DNA from: Cinnamomum chago
Taxonomy: Eukaryota > Streptophyta > Magnoliopsida > Laurales > Lauraceae
NCBI GenBank assembly: GCA_038049695.1
Contig: CP142460.1
Coordinates: 26,134,001-26,198,000 of the forward strand
Direction of reading: 5' to 3'
DNA: 64,000 bases
The notes beneath the pieces are model-generated. The model did no database searches. It was given only the letters and a program-made list of their open reading frames with translations, and had not been told where the DNA came from. This document shows positions 33,401-45,198 of the stretch, piece after piece. Made by a program: the position numbers and the translations under genes. Within the stretch, counting starts at the first letter, position 1. Each line of letters begins with the position of its first letter.

Positions 33401-34484
33401 ACCCGAATTGTGAAATATCCATGCTTTGAAATATGTTTAAATGAACGTTTGTTTTGCCAGATTCCTATGTTTATACATGTTCTAACTGAATACCCGAATT
33501 GTTGGATATCCGTGCTTTTAAATATGTTTTAAATGATATTTGTTTTGTCAGATCCCTAAGTTTACACATGGTTTAAATGAATGCCCGATTTGTTAAATAT
33601 CCGTACTTTCACATATGTTTCAAATGGACTTTGGTTTTGCCAGACTGCTATGAATACCCGGTTTGTTAAATACTTATGTTTTTACCTAAGTCTCAAATGA
33701 ACGTTTGTTTTGCCCGACCACTATATTTATAAATGTTTTAGACGAACACCCGATTGATAAATATCTATGCTTTTACGGATGATGTAAATGAATATATGTT
33801 TTATTAGATCTTCATGTTTTACCCATGCTTGAAACGAATACATGTTTTGTCAGAGATCCACGATTTTACAACTGTTTAATTATATGCAGCATTTGATCGA
33901 GTATCATGATTTATCTTATGTTTTATTCTTCAGTATATTTGTTATCTTTTCATCCACCTGCGAGACCGTCGTGTCTGACCCACTACTTTTGGTACTCAGG
34001 TTCAGATTTCTTCGTCCCGAGATGAGTGCTTTTGTTGGCTGTGGAGCCATGTTTTGCAGGTTGTTTTTGTCGGCTATGTCATGTAGACATTGAGCTTGAC
34101 ATCGAAGTTACGTCATATTTGGGGTAGTGATTATAGCTTATTGTTGTATGGCTTTTATTAGCCTTTTTCTTGGGATTCTTAATTAATGTACATTGATAAT
34201 TGTAACTTGAACATATATGGGAATGTAATATCCTGTTATTGTCAGCTCTGTATTTTGTTGTGATGGTTTACTCCAGTCTGATATGACTCTTGATATGATA
34301 GCTATATGCTAAAGGTTGAGTGCGATGCGGAATCCGATGGCCACGGACTCCGGGTCGCAACGCCACAAAAGCTTCCGCAAAATATTTAGAATGTGTTGTC
34401 TTCACACACGCGGATCTTGGGAGAAAAATATATTTATGCTAAATCCCATTCCCGCCCCCGAGGTCCCGAATCGGGGGCATGACA
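30440..34484 (+). mobile_element. solo LTR, Tekay-like, with minisatellite
   Basis: 4,045 bp, TGTGAGAACCCGAC...GGCATGACA, with perfect 5-bp target duplication CAAAA (30435-30439 and 34485-34489), inside the chromovirus 5' LTR. It shares the CACTAAGCTTGGA / TGATCCACTGACTTGG and TACTCAG modules with the solo LTR at 24145. Its palindrome block uses CGATCGATCG (about 31815-31950), and a ~90-bp minisatellite adds length. Confidence 0.9.
33207..33880 (+). repeat. ~90-bp minisatellite inside solo LTR
   Basis: About seven or eight degenerate copies. The landmark GAATACCCGAATTGTTAAAT recurs near 33313, 33398, 33488, 33580, 33651 and 33744, separated by about 71-93 bases. Each unit also has an ATGTTTTAAATGAA and a TTTTGTCAGATCC-like word. 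Confidence 0.8.
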
Positions 34485-35702
34485 CAAAACCATGTCAAAA
34501 ATATACTTTTCGGAAACTAGATATTTTGAGGATCGTTTTATCCTTTTTCGTCGAATTCATCCGAGGCCCGCATGAACATGTTTTCATTGATACAAGATTT
34601 GGCCATTTGGGCCCCACTTGCAAGTGCTTTAAGTCAACTCTCTTCTCTTTCCCTCCTTTCACTCTCAACCCAAACCCTAGAGCAACCAAGAGGAGAAACC
34701 TTTTCCCTCCATTTTATTTCTCTTGAATGATCAAGCTAGAAGCCTCCAAATGGAATTCTAAGGCCATCATCTCCTTCCTCTCATCTCAAGCTTTCTATTG
34801 ATGTCCTTTTCTTGGAAGTTAGAAGTGAACAAGCTCTCCATTGTCTTCATTTCTCTTGTTTGACCTTTTCTAAGTAAGAACTCCAACCCATCTCCTTAAT
34901 GAAGTCTTTTTAGTCCCTTAAAATCTTGTTTTTCATGTTTACAAACCCTTTTGGTAAAATGGGTTTCTTGTTTTCAAGATTGAGTGAGTTTTTGTGTGGT
35001 TTTCATGGGTTTTGTAGTTATTGGGATTAGCTTGAGTGGAAGTGCTTGAAGAGGTTTGTGGCATCTTTGACTAAGGCAAGTAACCAATCTAGGATGGATG
35101 TGTTAGCATGTGTGCATTTCATTTGTTTTCCTTGCACTCTTCTCATTCATTGAAGAATTTGGGGGATTTTTTTATTATTGGAGAATGGGAATAGAATGTC
35201 TCAATTTGTGTTTTGAAATGTGTGTTTCACCCTTGGAGAGCATGGAGGCTCAGGGAGTGCAGGTGGAATGAGAAATAAGAAGAAAGGAAGAAGAAAATGT
35301 GAAAAAAAATCTGAACTCAGCTGCATTTCCCGTACAGTAGCGGTCAGCCACTGGTCAGCTGGCGGCTAGCCGAAATCCCCATTTCGGTTAACCGTGAGCT
35401 GACCGAGCTCAGCGGTTCCCTTTCCAGAAGTTGGTTTTTCGACAGTGGGTTTCGGTCAGCTTGACGGTTAGCTAGCGGCTAGCCGCCATACCCCATTTCG
35501 GCTAACCGCTGGCCAACCGAACGTTTTCGGCTCCTTTTCCAGAGAGCTAAGTTTCAGACCTGGATTTCCAGCGGTCCGCCTGTCTGTCAGCTAGCGGCTA
35601 GCCACCAGATCCTAGTTCGGCTAGCTGGCACCTGACAGCGAGGTGACCGAAATTGACAAATTACCTGTTTTGAAGAGTATTTGCAAGAATGAAAACTAGA
35701 AC

Positions 35703-37460
35703 TGAAAGTCCTTGGGATCCTAACCCTAGAGGGGGGGGGGGGTGAATAGGGTGAGCTACAATTGTGACCAATTTAAACCAATTTTAACTTCTTAACAAAA
35801 ACTAGTCACATGTGATGATTAACCATACAATATGCGGAAGCTAATATAAGCAATCACCACAAAAGCAAGCACCACAACACCAAGGTTTATAGTGGTTCGG
35901 CCTCAATGCCTACATCCACTACCGGCTTGTGATCTAATCACCCCACCGGATTTCCACTATTTATGCTTTTTACTAGGCTAAGCAATAACCCTTACAATGT
36001 TGTTTTTCTAGGCTAAACAACAACCTCTCAATGTGCTTTTATAGGCTAAGCAATAACCTTTACAAAATGCTTTTCTTAGGCTAAGCAATAACCTTTACAC
36101 AATGCTTTTCTTAGGCTAAGCAATAACCTTTACAAATTAAGATTTCTCTAAGAAAGTGTCTTCACAAAAGATCACTCTAAGAGATACAATTTAAAGATCA
36201 ATGAATTTGCCTCTAAGATAGGCGGATATTAAAATGAAAATCTAACTCACACAAACACTCAAAGAAATGCAAAGATGTATGCTTATGAAGTGTGTATGTG
36301 AAAACTTCAATCAAGTTTAAAAGTAAGCTCAATCAATTTATGCTTAATGCAATTCGAAAGTTTAAGGCACAAAAAGATATGATTGAAGTTCTATGCAAAT
36401 CACTTGAACAATTACACACTTGTGAATGATATGAAAATCTAAAGATCACAAGATGTATGAAAGTGTTTAAGCCTAATCAAGTGATGCATGTGCAATGTTG
36501 TTTTCAAAAACTAATTTGACTAAAGATTAAATGAATGAAAACAACAAGGGAAGTTTCAACCAAGTGAAATAATCATGCAATAAAAGAAATCAAAGATTTA
36601 GGCTAAGCATGATTAAGAAAGTGTAAAACAAAACTTAGGTTGAAATCAAAGTGATGAATCCAATCTTGAATATCAAAGATGAAGGGAAGAATGGATTCAA
36701 CATATCATTGTTATCATGCTTGAAATCATTTTCCAAAGTTTCAAATAAAGCACATAACAAATGATTAATTAAAAGTAAAACTTACTTGGAGATTTAACTT
36801 AGTGGATCCAAGCTTAAGCTTCACTTAATGACCCCTTTGGTCTCTCTTAGTTCATCCCCTTTGTCTTGTCTCAAAGCTCCTCAAAGAAGGCTTAAAAATC
36901 TTCAACTTTGGACAAAGGAAAGAACTCATTTTTATAGCCAAAAGTTGCCAACGGCTAGTCCCCGGTCGACCTAGACAAAGGTCTCGGTCGACCCAGAACA
37001 CACAACGGTAAAAAAAGTGACCGTTTGAAAAACTGCTTTTAGCGGCGGACACAGAAACCGTCGGTAAAAGTGGTTTTTCCGCCGCTAAAGGTCCTGTTTT
37101 CCCAAAAATGTATTTTTTAAAGTAATTTTGGTTGGGAATTTTTTGGGCCATTAAATCAAGCTTGAAAACATGTTTTAAATCATTCTAAGGGTTTTTAAAA
37201 CATGAACCACACAAAGCCTAAAAAGATTTGAAAACTTTAGAAACAAAGGCTAGCTTGATTTCTTAAAATTCTTTTCTAAAAACCAATGCATCCAAGATTG
37301 AAAACAAAACATGCATAAATCAAAACTTTTACAACTCTTAAAAACCATGCATGTATAAAACAAGATTTCAAGATTTCTTTAAATCAAAGCAAGTGAGTAA
37401 ATCAAATGATGCTTAAATGATTATGCATCCATCAAATTGCAATCTACAAAATTCCTAACA
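35703..37460 (-). mobile_element. solo LTR of the TGAAAGTCC family in chromovirus LTR
   Basis: 1,758 bp, TG...CA on the plus strand, with perfect 5-bp target duplication AGAAC (35698-35702 and 37461-37465). It has the hairpin tandem repeat (about 35960-36140). Its palindrome block is unusual: two GGTCGACC-type sites (about 36963 and 36986) are followed by a hairpin with arms TTTAGCGGCGGA and TCCGCCGCTAAA (about 37037-37090) where relatives have further GGTCGACC sites. Confidence 0.9.
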
Positions 37461-38327
37461 AGAACATGTTAAGTGACCTTTAGCCTGATATTGTGCACTC
37501 GAAACCCGAGATGTCTTTGAACTTCCGGGGCACCAATTCTATTTTAAATTCCAACATCTGGGCTTCGGTTACACAAAGACCATTCAAAGGTTCTTACATG
37601 CGCTTGTTAGGCTTTGTATTCGTACTTTAACTTTGATACAATGAATATCATTGTGTACTTGTTTTGAACGTTTATGTACAAGCTCATTTTGAAGAATTGT
37701 TTTAAGAAAAAGGGGTCACTTCCTAAGCGTGTTATGCATATTAATTATGCCTTTTTGCTAGTCGTGTTCATCGTGTTTTGATAAGTGACTTTCCCCTTTT
37801 ATCTCGACATGTTTAAACAATGTTTCACATGTTTTGTGCATTCATGAATTTAAGTGAACACCACTGAGCTTGGACTGCCCTTTCAGTTTGATCCACTGTC
37901 TGGGGGTCCTTAAACATGTGGACTATCTGCAGACTAGTCATGTATTTATTACACATCGTGCGTGTCCGGTTCCGCGGCCGTAATCCCCGTATATGTGGGA
38001 ATCGTGTCGTGATTATATTATGTATATCGTGCTTGTCGTGCGTGCTTGCTCTTTTCATTATAAATGATAGAGAAAGGATGGGCTCTTTGTGGATTGTAAC
38101 TATTCATGATATTATATGTATCCATGCTACTTTGTTTTAGTATCTAAGCTTTGTTATATATTCTCGAAAATGTACCTCAGTCAATTGAGTATTTCAAATC
38201 AGTGATTCGTGTTTATGATTTTCTTAAAATGTTTAGGGTTCCATGCTTGTACCTAAATTGATTACCTGCCAAACCGTTGTGTTTGACCCTTGTATGTTGG
38301 TTCTCAGGTGCATGAGACGTTGCCTTT

Positions 38328-38399
38328 GAGGAGGAGCGTCCGGAGGAGGCTCTTGAGCCACCCTCAGTCCGAGAGTGCCAACCCGACGATGTCATCTAG
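38328..38399 (+). other. short conserved acidic frame in chromovirus 5' LTR
   Basis: Reads EEERPEEALEPP then ends ECQPDDVI before TAG. The matching frame in the 3' LTR ends REWQPNDVI (stop 61988-61990). The solo LTR at 24145 ends VEWRADDVM (stop 26879-26881) and the solo LTR at 56383 ends REWSADDVE (stop 59107-59109). Each lies just after a CTCAG or TAG acceptor-like site. Function unknown. Confidence 0.5.
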
Positions 38400-38784
38400 A
38401 TGTCGGGCGGTGTCTTGAGTTTCGCTACATTTTGTCCTTGGGTTCTTTTATCTTTTTTAGAATTGTATTGGCCTCTGTTGGCCTCTTATGGGATGTAACT
38501 AAACTTAACTTACTTTAGTATTTTCTCATAACTTGAATCATGATGGGAATGCCTTCTTAACTCCTTTCTTTTGATACTATGTCTTGATATTATTTGTCAT
38601 AGCACTTAAAAATTTATTAGTGCTCGTCTTGATGTGATTTGCTACACGCTTCCGTAAACTTGTTCATGTGAGTTAGATTCCGCGCGTCTCGAGAATCCTC
38701 ACCGCGGGAACCTGTTGGAAAACATAACAATCATTTATTCAACTCGTCGCGAGCCCGGGGTCCGTTCCGAGGTCGCGACAGGAC

Positions 38785-38796
38785 TGGTATCAAAGC
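38785..38796 (+). promoter_or_regulatory. primer-binding site of chromovirus
   Basis: TGGTATCAAAGC, four bases after the LTR end, is one base off the plant initiator tRNA-Met complement TGGTATCAGAGC. Confidence 0.9.
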
Positions 38797-38941
38797 GGGA
38801 CATGTTTCAGGCACTTAAAAGAAACTAGAAAGGTCTTAGGAACGTGGCGAGGATTCTTTAGTTCGATAGATTTGTTGGTATAGGACCTTAGAAACCCTTA
38901 TACCATGGTCATTGTGTACTAACTCCTTGTTTTACAGCACT

Positions 38942-39960
38942 ATGCCTCCAAGAAAAGTTCCAAACCATAATGCTTCGGGCAGTAATCAGAATGAGTTAGA
39001 CACTTCTAATACACCCACAGCTACACAATTCCAAGAACTTATGCAAGCTATGATAGCACAACAAAGGCAGGCTAATGAGAACCAAGCAAGATTTCAAGAA
39101 CAGTTAAGAAAGAAAGATGAAGAAATGGCTCAAGTCCAGAGGCAACTCTTGGAAGTTTTTCAGAATAGGAATCTAGCTCCACCAGTTCAGCCTTTGGGGT
39201 CCTCAGATTGTTATCCATAATAGGGATCATGACCCTAATGCGCTATTTGAGAAGTTCAGGAAGAGAGCATCGAAAGAATTTTCGGGCAATGAGGACCTGT
39301 TAGTCGCAGACGACTGGCTAGCTAATACCGAGAAAATCTTCGATGTCTTTACGTGCACGGGTAGATAGAAGGTCAACCTCACAGCTTCACTATTCTACGG
39401 GCTTGCAGATCAGTGGTGGCAAACAGTTAAGGACCCATGCACGGTAATGGATAACGAAGAGGCGTGGGCAGCGTTCAAGACGCAGTTTCAGGATAAGTAC
39501 ATTCCCTCCCATGTTAAGAGGCAGAAGGCTATTGAATTTCAGCAGCTCAAGTAAGGCAGCATGACGGTGCTAGACTATGTCACCAAGTTCGGAAGATTCG
39601 CTAGATATGCTACTGAGTTGATTGACACTGAGCAGAAGAAGATAACGAAGTTCTTGGAAGGGTTGAATCCGATTATTATGAGAGATGTTATAGGAGTAGT
39701 TCCACCAGCTACATATGATGAAGCAGTCAAACGGGCATATAAGTTTGAGGATATTAACAACCTAATCGTTCAAGACAGGAAGCAGCACTACCAGCAGCAT
39801 AAATAGAAGCAACAGCAGAACAAGAAACCAAGACAAGAACAAAGTCAAGTGAGGTTAGGTTATGGACATTGTGGCAAGAACCATTAAACTCATGAATGTC
39901 GTAAGGCCATGGGTGCCTGTTTCAAATGTGGAGCTATGAACCATGCAATCAAGGATTGCC
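38942..39960 (+). pseudogene. chromovirus gag remnant
   Basis: Starts MPPRKVP, then a Gln-rich coiled-coil-like stretch (to about 39180), a capsid-like region with FRKRASKEFSGNED-type and KFGRFARYATELI motifs, and a zinc knuckle CFKCGAMNHAIKDC (39918-39959). In the family this forms the virus-like particle and binds the genomic RNA. Broken fossil with a few breaks. Confidence 0.9.
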
Positions 39961-40149
39961 CACAACTTCAGAACCAAGGGAATAGAAACCAACAGCAGAG
40001 ACAAGCAGCTCCTCAGAATCAAGCACCGATTCAAGTTAGACCACCTCAGCAACAGCAGCAGGCTAGGCCACCAGCACAGAATCAGAATGCTCGTCCTCCA
40101 CAACAGAACAGACATGGCCAAGGAAGGCAAAATCAAGCACCGAATAGAC

Positions 40150-40650
40150 TACACATGCATGGCCGTTTATATTATCTCAACCGTGCGGATGCTGAAGCCC
40201 AGATTTTGTTTGACCCTGGATCCACGCATTCCTTTTTATCTCCTAGTTTTGCTAAGATGATTGATGCACCACACAATGAATTGGATTACATTCTAGTAGT
40301 AACCACACCAGTCGGGAAACAAGTCGTGTGTAGGACCTATTACCCTAGCTGTACAGTTTTGTTAGGAGATGTTAATTTACCGGCCAACCTCATTGTTTTA
40401 GACATGCATGATTTTGATGTCATTTTGGGCATAGATTGGTTAGAAGCATATCATGCCACCATGGATTGTTTTAGTAAAACCATAACATTCAGATTCCAAG
40501 GACCACAGGCAGAATTGATATTTCAGGGGAACAAGAGGAAAACTCAGGCAGGGTTTATTTCAGTGTTGAAGGCAAGTAGATTAGTTCAGAGTGGGTGTCA
40601 GGCATTTATTGCGTTTATCACAGAGGATAAACAGTTCCAAGGGGGTGGAG
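40150..40650 (+). pseudogene. chromovirus aspartic protease region
   Basis: ILFDPGSTHSFLSPSF (about 40203-40250) is a retropepsin active-site block, followed by the DFDVILGIDWL motif common to chromovirus proteases. It would mature the polyprotein. Confidence 0.9.
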
Positions 40651-40659
40651 GATATCCCC

Positions 40660-41400
40660 ATTGTGTGTGAATTTACGGATGTTTTTCCAGAAGAAATCCC
40701 GGGATTACCACCAATCAGAGAAGTTGAGTTCACAATTGAGCTCCTACCAGGGACGGCTCCAATCTCCATTGCGCCATACAGAATGGCTCCAGCAGAAATG
40801 GGTGAACTAAAACTCCAGTTCCAGGATTTGTTGAGCAAAGGCTTTATTAGGCCAAGTGTTACACCTTGGGGAGCGCCGGTGTTGTTTGTGAAAAAGAAGG
40901 ATGGAAGTTTGAGAATGTGCATTGACTACAGGAAGTTGAACCATGTGACCGTGAAGAACAAGTATCCATTGCCAATGATAGACGAATTATTTGATAAATT
41001 GCAAGGAGCAGCCTATTTTTCCAAGATAGACTTGAGATCAGGGTACCATCAGTTGAGATTTAGAGACTCGGATGTTCAGAAAACAGCCTTTAGAACAAGA
41101 TATGGGCACTACGAGTTCTTAGTGATGCCCTTTGGTTTGACAAACGCACCCGCAATCTTTATGGCTCTTATGAACAAAGTCTTTGCATCCTATCTGGATC
41201 ACTCTACGATAGTATTCATTGATGATGTCCTTGTGTATTCCAAGAGTAAGAAGGAGCATGAAGAACATTTGAGGACAGCGTTGCAGCTTTTGAGGGACAA
41301 CCAGCTTTATGCAAAACTTAGTAAGTGATAATTCTGGTTAGAGCAAGTTGCTTTTCTAGGCCACATCATCTCCAGAGAAGGTTTAGCAGTTGATCCAGCT
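40660..41400 (+). pseudogene. chromovirus reverse transcriptase
   Basis: Shows [46 protein letters not shown] and the catalytic FIDDVLVYS (about 41215-41240), in the usual Ty3/gypsy order. Sequence style matches Tekay/Del chromoviruses. Part of a broken pol. Confidence 0.95.
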
Positions 41401-42200
41401 AAGATAGAGGCAGTTGTTAGTTGGGGGAGGCCAGACAGTGTGACAAAAATCAGAAGCTTTTTGGGGTTAGCAAGCTATTACAGAAGATTTGTCCAAGGTT
41501 TTTCGTCCATTGCAATACTGTTGACAAAATTGACTAGGAAGAATGTCCCATTTGTTTGGACCAAACAGTGTGAAACAAGTTTTCAAGAGTTGAAAGGAAG
41601 GTTAACCACAACCCCAATCCTTACATTACCATCGGGCAGCGGTGGATTTATTGTTTACACAGATGCTTCGAATGTGGGACTGGGTTGTGTATTGATGCAA
41701 GATGGCAAGGTGATTGCTTATGGCTCGAGACAGTTGAAGGACCATGAGAAGAACTATGCAACTCATGACTTAGAATTGGCGGCAGTTGTCTTTGCATTGA
41801 AGATGTGGAGACACTATCTCTATGGAGAGAAATTTGAGGTCCATTCAGATCACCGGAGTCTACAATATTTGTTTTCGCAGAAGGATTTAAATATGAGACA
41901 GAGATGGTGGATGGAGTATATCAAAGACTATGACTTCCCAATCAAGTATCATCCAGGTAAAGTGAATGTTGTAGCTGATGCATCGAGCAGAAAATTAGTG
42001 GTCATGGCCAGTTTGAGAGGGATTGGTGTCTTACAGCAATTTGAAGAGTTGGGTGTAGAAGCGCAAACCCTGAAATTGGGTGCGATGTTAGCAAATATGA
42101 CAGTATCAGAACCTACCTTCATCTAGAAGATCAAGGAAAGTCAGTTGTAAGACCCGGACTTAGCTAAGATAGTAGAGGTTATTACAGAACGTCCAGATTT
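41401..42200 (+). pseudogene. chromovirus RNase H and linker
   Basis: [16 protein letters not shown] marks the end of the RT thumb/connection. [20 protein letters not shown], the [16 protein letters not shown] helix and [11 protein letters not shown] follow, which is the Ty3/gypsy RNase H pattern. Confidence 0.95.
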
Positions 42201-42204
42201 CAAG

Positions 42205-42957
42205 ATGGTGATTGGGATACTATACTTTCGTAACCGGTTATGTGTGCCAAATGTGGATGATTTGAAGAGTGAAATAATGAATGAAGCTCACAGCACGAAA
42301 TATTCCATGCATCCGGGTAGCACGAAGATGTACCACAATTTGAAGAATAGATTTTGGTGGAACAACATGAAGAGAGAAATAACAGCTTTTGTGTCTCGTT
42401 GTCTAACTTGTCAGTTGATTAAGGCAGAGCATCAGAAGCCCCCATGTTTGTTTCAACCGTTGGAGATTCCGGAGTGGAAATGGGAACACATCACCATGGA
42501 TTTTATTTTCGGTTTGCCGAATACCAGGAAGGGAAATAATGCGATTTGGATTATTGTAGATCGTTTGACAAAGTCTTCTCATTTCATTCCGATGAAGACA
42601 GGGAACATGAGGCATATGGCACCACTTGCAAAGTTATTTGTGGATGAAATTGTTAGTAAACATTGTCAGCCCGTCTCCATTACTTCAGACAGAGACAACA
42701 GGTTCATTTCAAAGTTTTGGAAGACTCTTCATGAGTCTATGGGTACCAAACTCCAGTTCAGCACGGCATATCACCCATAGATGAATGGTCAGTCAGAAAG
42801 GACGATACAGACTCTTGAAGACATGTTGCGTGCATGCGTATTGGATTTCAAGGTTCAGTGGGATGAGTGCTTACCACTTTGCAAATTTGCTTATAACAAT
42901 AGTTACCACTCTAGCATCGGTATGACACCTTTCGAAGCACTCTATGGTAGAGGATAC
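42205..42957 (+). pseudogene. chromovirus integrase, N-terminal zinc and core (first part)
   Basis: HSTKYSMHPGSTKMYHNLKN and CLTCQLIKAEHQ form the HHCC zinc-binding domain; MDFIFGLPNT and the following region belong to the catalytic core. The coding sequence is interrupted at 42957 by the tandem array, with target duplication GATAC, and resumes at 55609. Confidence 0.95.
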
Positions 42958-45173
42958 TGAAAGTCCGCGGGATCCGAACCCTAGAGGGGGGGTGAATAGG
43001 GTGAGCTCCAATTATGACCAATTTTAATCAATTTTAACTTCTTTAAAACAAACTAGTCACAAGTGATGATTAATCATACAAGATGCGGAAGCTAACAAAA
43101 GAATCACCACAAAGCAATCACCATCACACAAGGATTTATAGTGGTTCGGCCTCAATGCCTACATCCACTACCGGCTTGTGAACCAACACCCCACCGGATT
43201 TCCACTATTTATGCTTTTCAATAGGCTAAGCAATAACCTTTACAATATGCTTTTCAAGGCTTAGCAATAACCTTTACAATGATGTTTTTCAAGGCTCAAC
43301 ATCAACCTATACACTATGCTTTTATAGGCTAAGCAATAACCTCTTCAACCACAAGGTTGGTTATCTCACTAAGTTAGTGTCTATAATACACTTGATGGAG
43401 ATTCAATTAAGCTCATTACAATGCCTCTTAATTAGGCGGATATGGAAGTGAAAAACTAACTCACACAAACACTTAATGAATGCAAAGATGTATGCTCATG
43501 ATGTGTGTGTGTGATGTCCTCAATCATTTTGAAAATGAAAGCTCATAAAGTATGCCTAAGGCTTTTGAAAGTTTTAGCTCATGAAAACATTTATGATTGA
43601 GGAAGGAATGCAAGTCACATGTTAAAAGTAAAAACTTGTTAATGATGTCAAAGATACACAAGTTGTATGAAATGAATTAGCTCTAAACATGTGATGCATA
43701 GGGATGTCAATCAAATCAACAATGAAGCTCATAAATCATAAAAATAGATTTGATTGAAATTAGGGGACGAATCATATGTAATTATAAATACAACTTGAAA
43801 AAGATATACCTATCAAAGTAAGGCAAGTTGTGAAACTTTAAAACAATAATACACATATGATTTGTAAAGATGTTGAATCCACAACATAAGATATATTTTG
43901 AAAGAGATTTTCTTATGATGAAAGACAACACCCAAAGATTCAACCAAGTATATGAATCATGTTACATATAATTTCAAAGATTATTTCATTAACATGATCT
44001 ACTTAGATTTCCCAAATAAAGTACTACTTGGATTGAATCAATGGTGATGCATCCAAAACAATAGATCAATTCAAAATATAAAACATGCTAGGGATACAAC
44101 ACATCATAGGTTAACATGCTACAAAAGATTTATCAAAGATAAAACAAAACATGAAAACATATGATTTGTAAAGAAGTTGAATCCAAAACATAAGATAGTT
44201 TTGAAAGTGATTTTCTTATGTTGGAAAACAACAACCAAAGATTCAACCAAGTATATGAATCATGTTACATCTAATTTCAAAGATGTTTCCATTAACATGA
44301 TCTACCTAGATTTACCAAAGATTAAGTACTATTTGTATTGAATCAATGGTGATGTATCCAAAACAATAAATCAATTCAAAACATAAAACATGTTAAGGAC
44401 ACAACACAAACATAGTTTATCATGCTACAAATGATTTACCAAAAATAAAACAAAGCATGAAAACATATGATTAAGGAAAGTAGAGCCTACTTGGTGATTT
44501 AACTTCATTAATCCAAGCTTTAGCTTTTCTAATGATCCCCTTCATCCCTTAGTTCATTTCCCTTCTATTTGCCTCAAAACCCCTCAAGGAGGGCCTTAAA
44601 ATTCCCAACTTTTGGCAAAGGAAAGAACTCATATTTATAGCAAAAAGTGCCCAACGGCTAGTCCTCGGTCGACCTGCAAACAGGTCTCGGTCGACCGGGA
44701 TCACACAACGGTCAGAAATATGACCGTTGGTGCGCCAGGCCACTTTCTGCCTGCAGTGTTCCCGGTCGACCGGGACCCCTGGGCCGGTCGACCGGCCACA
44801 CTGCAGGGACCAAAATTCCCACTTTTGCATGTTTAAAAGATTTTCTTTGTGGAACATTTTGGGCCATAAAATCAAGCTAGAATACATGTTCCAAATCATT
44901 CTAAGGGGTTTAAAAACATGAAACACACAAAGCCTAAAATGATTCAAAACTTTAAAACCAAAGGCTAGCTCGATTTCTAAAACTCTTTTCAAAATCAAAT
45001 GCATCCAAGTTTTAAAAGCAAATCATGCATAAATTGAAACTTTTACAAATCTTAAAAGCAATGCATGAATAAAACAAGATTTCAAGTTTATCTAAATCAA
45101 TGCAAGTGTGTAAATCAAATGATGCTAGAATGATTATGCATCCATCAAATTGCAATCTACAAAATCTCTAACA
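42958..45173 (-). repeat. LTR 1 of tandem array
   Basis: 2,216 bp. Hairpin tandem repeat at about 43210-43360; GGTCGACC palindrome block at about 44665-44795. Long minus-strand frames such as 44549-45004 recur in every LTR copy and have no recognisable domain. Confidence 0.95.
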
Positions 45174-45198
45174 ATCTCCCCCTTTGCAATTTGATGGA
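45141..45198 (-). repeat. hairpin enclosing LTR/PPT junction
   Basis: Arms TCCATCAAATTGCAA (45141-45155) and TTGCAATTTGATGGA (45184-45198) are perfect complements. The 28-base loop contains the LTR end (45173) and the polypurine tract (45174-45183). The same structure is at 50356-50413 and, with 14-base arms, at the 20387 junction of the other complete element. Confidence 0.9.

Larger units (their letters stand above)
30069..38780 (+). repeat. 5' LTR of chromovirus, split by two solo LTRs
   Basis: TGTTAGACCC...GGTCGCGACA. About 2,899 bp once the insertions at 30440-34489 and 35703-37465 are removed. It holds the GGCTAGCC/GGTTAACC palindrome block (about 35328-35650) and a short conserved frame ending at 38399. 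Confidence 0.95.

Noticed and set aside
36852-37151. 99-residue minus-strand frame
   Set aside because: It overlies the LTR palindrome block of the solo LTR at 35703 and is a by-product of it.
44549-45004. 151-residue minus-strand open frame repeated in each LTR of the array
   Set aside because: It lies across the LTR and the GGTCGACC palindrome block, has no recognisable domain, and recurs only because the LTR recurs.
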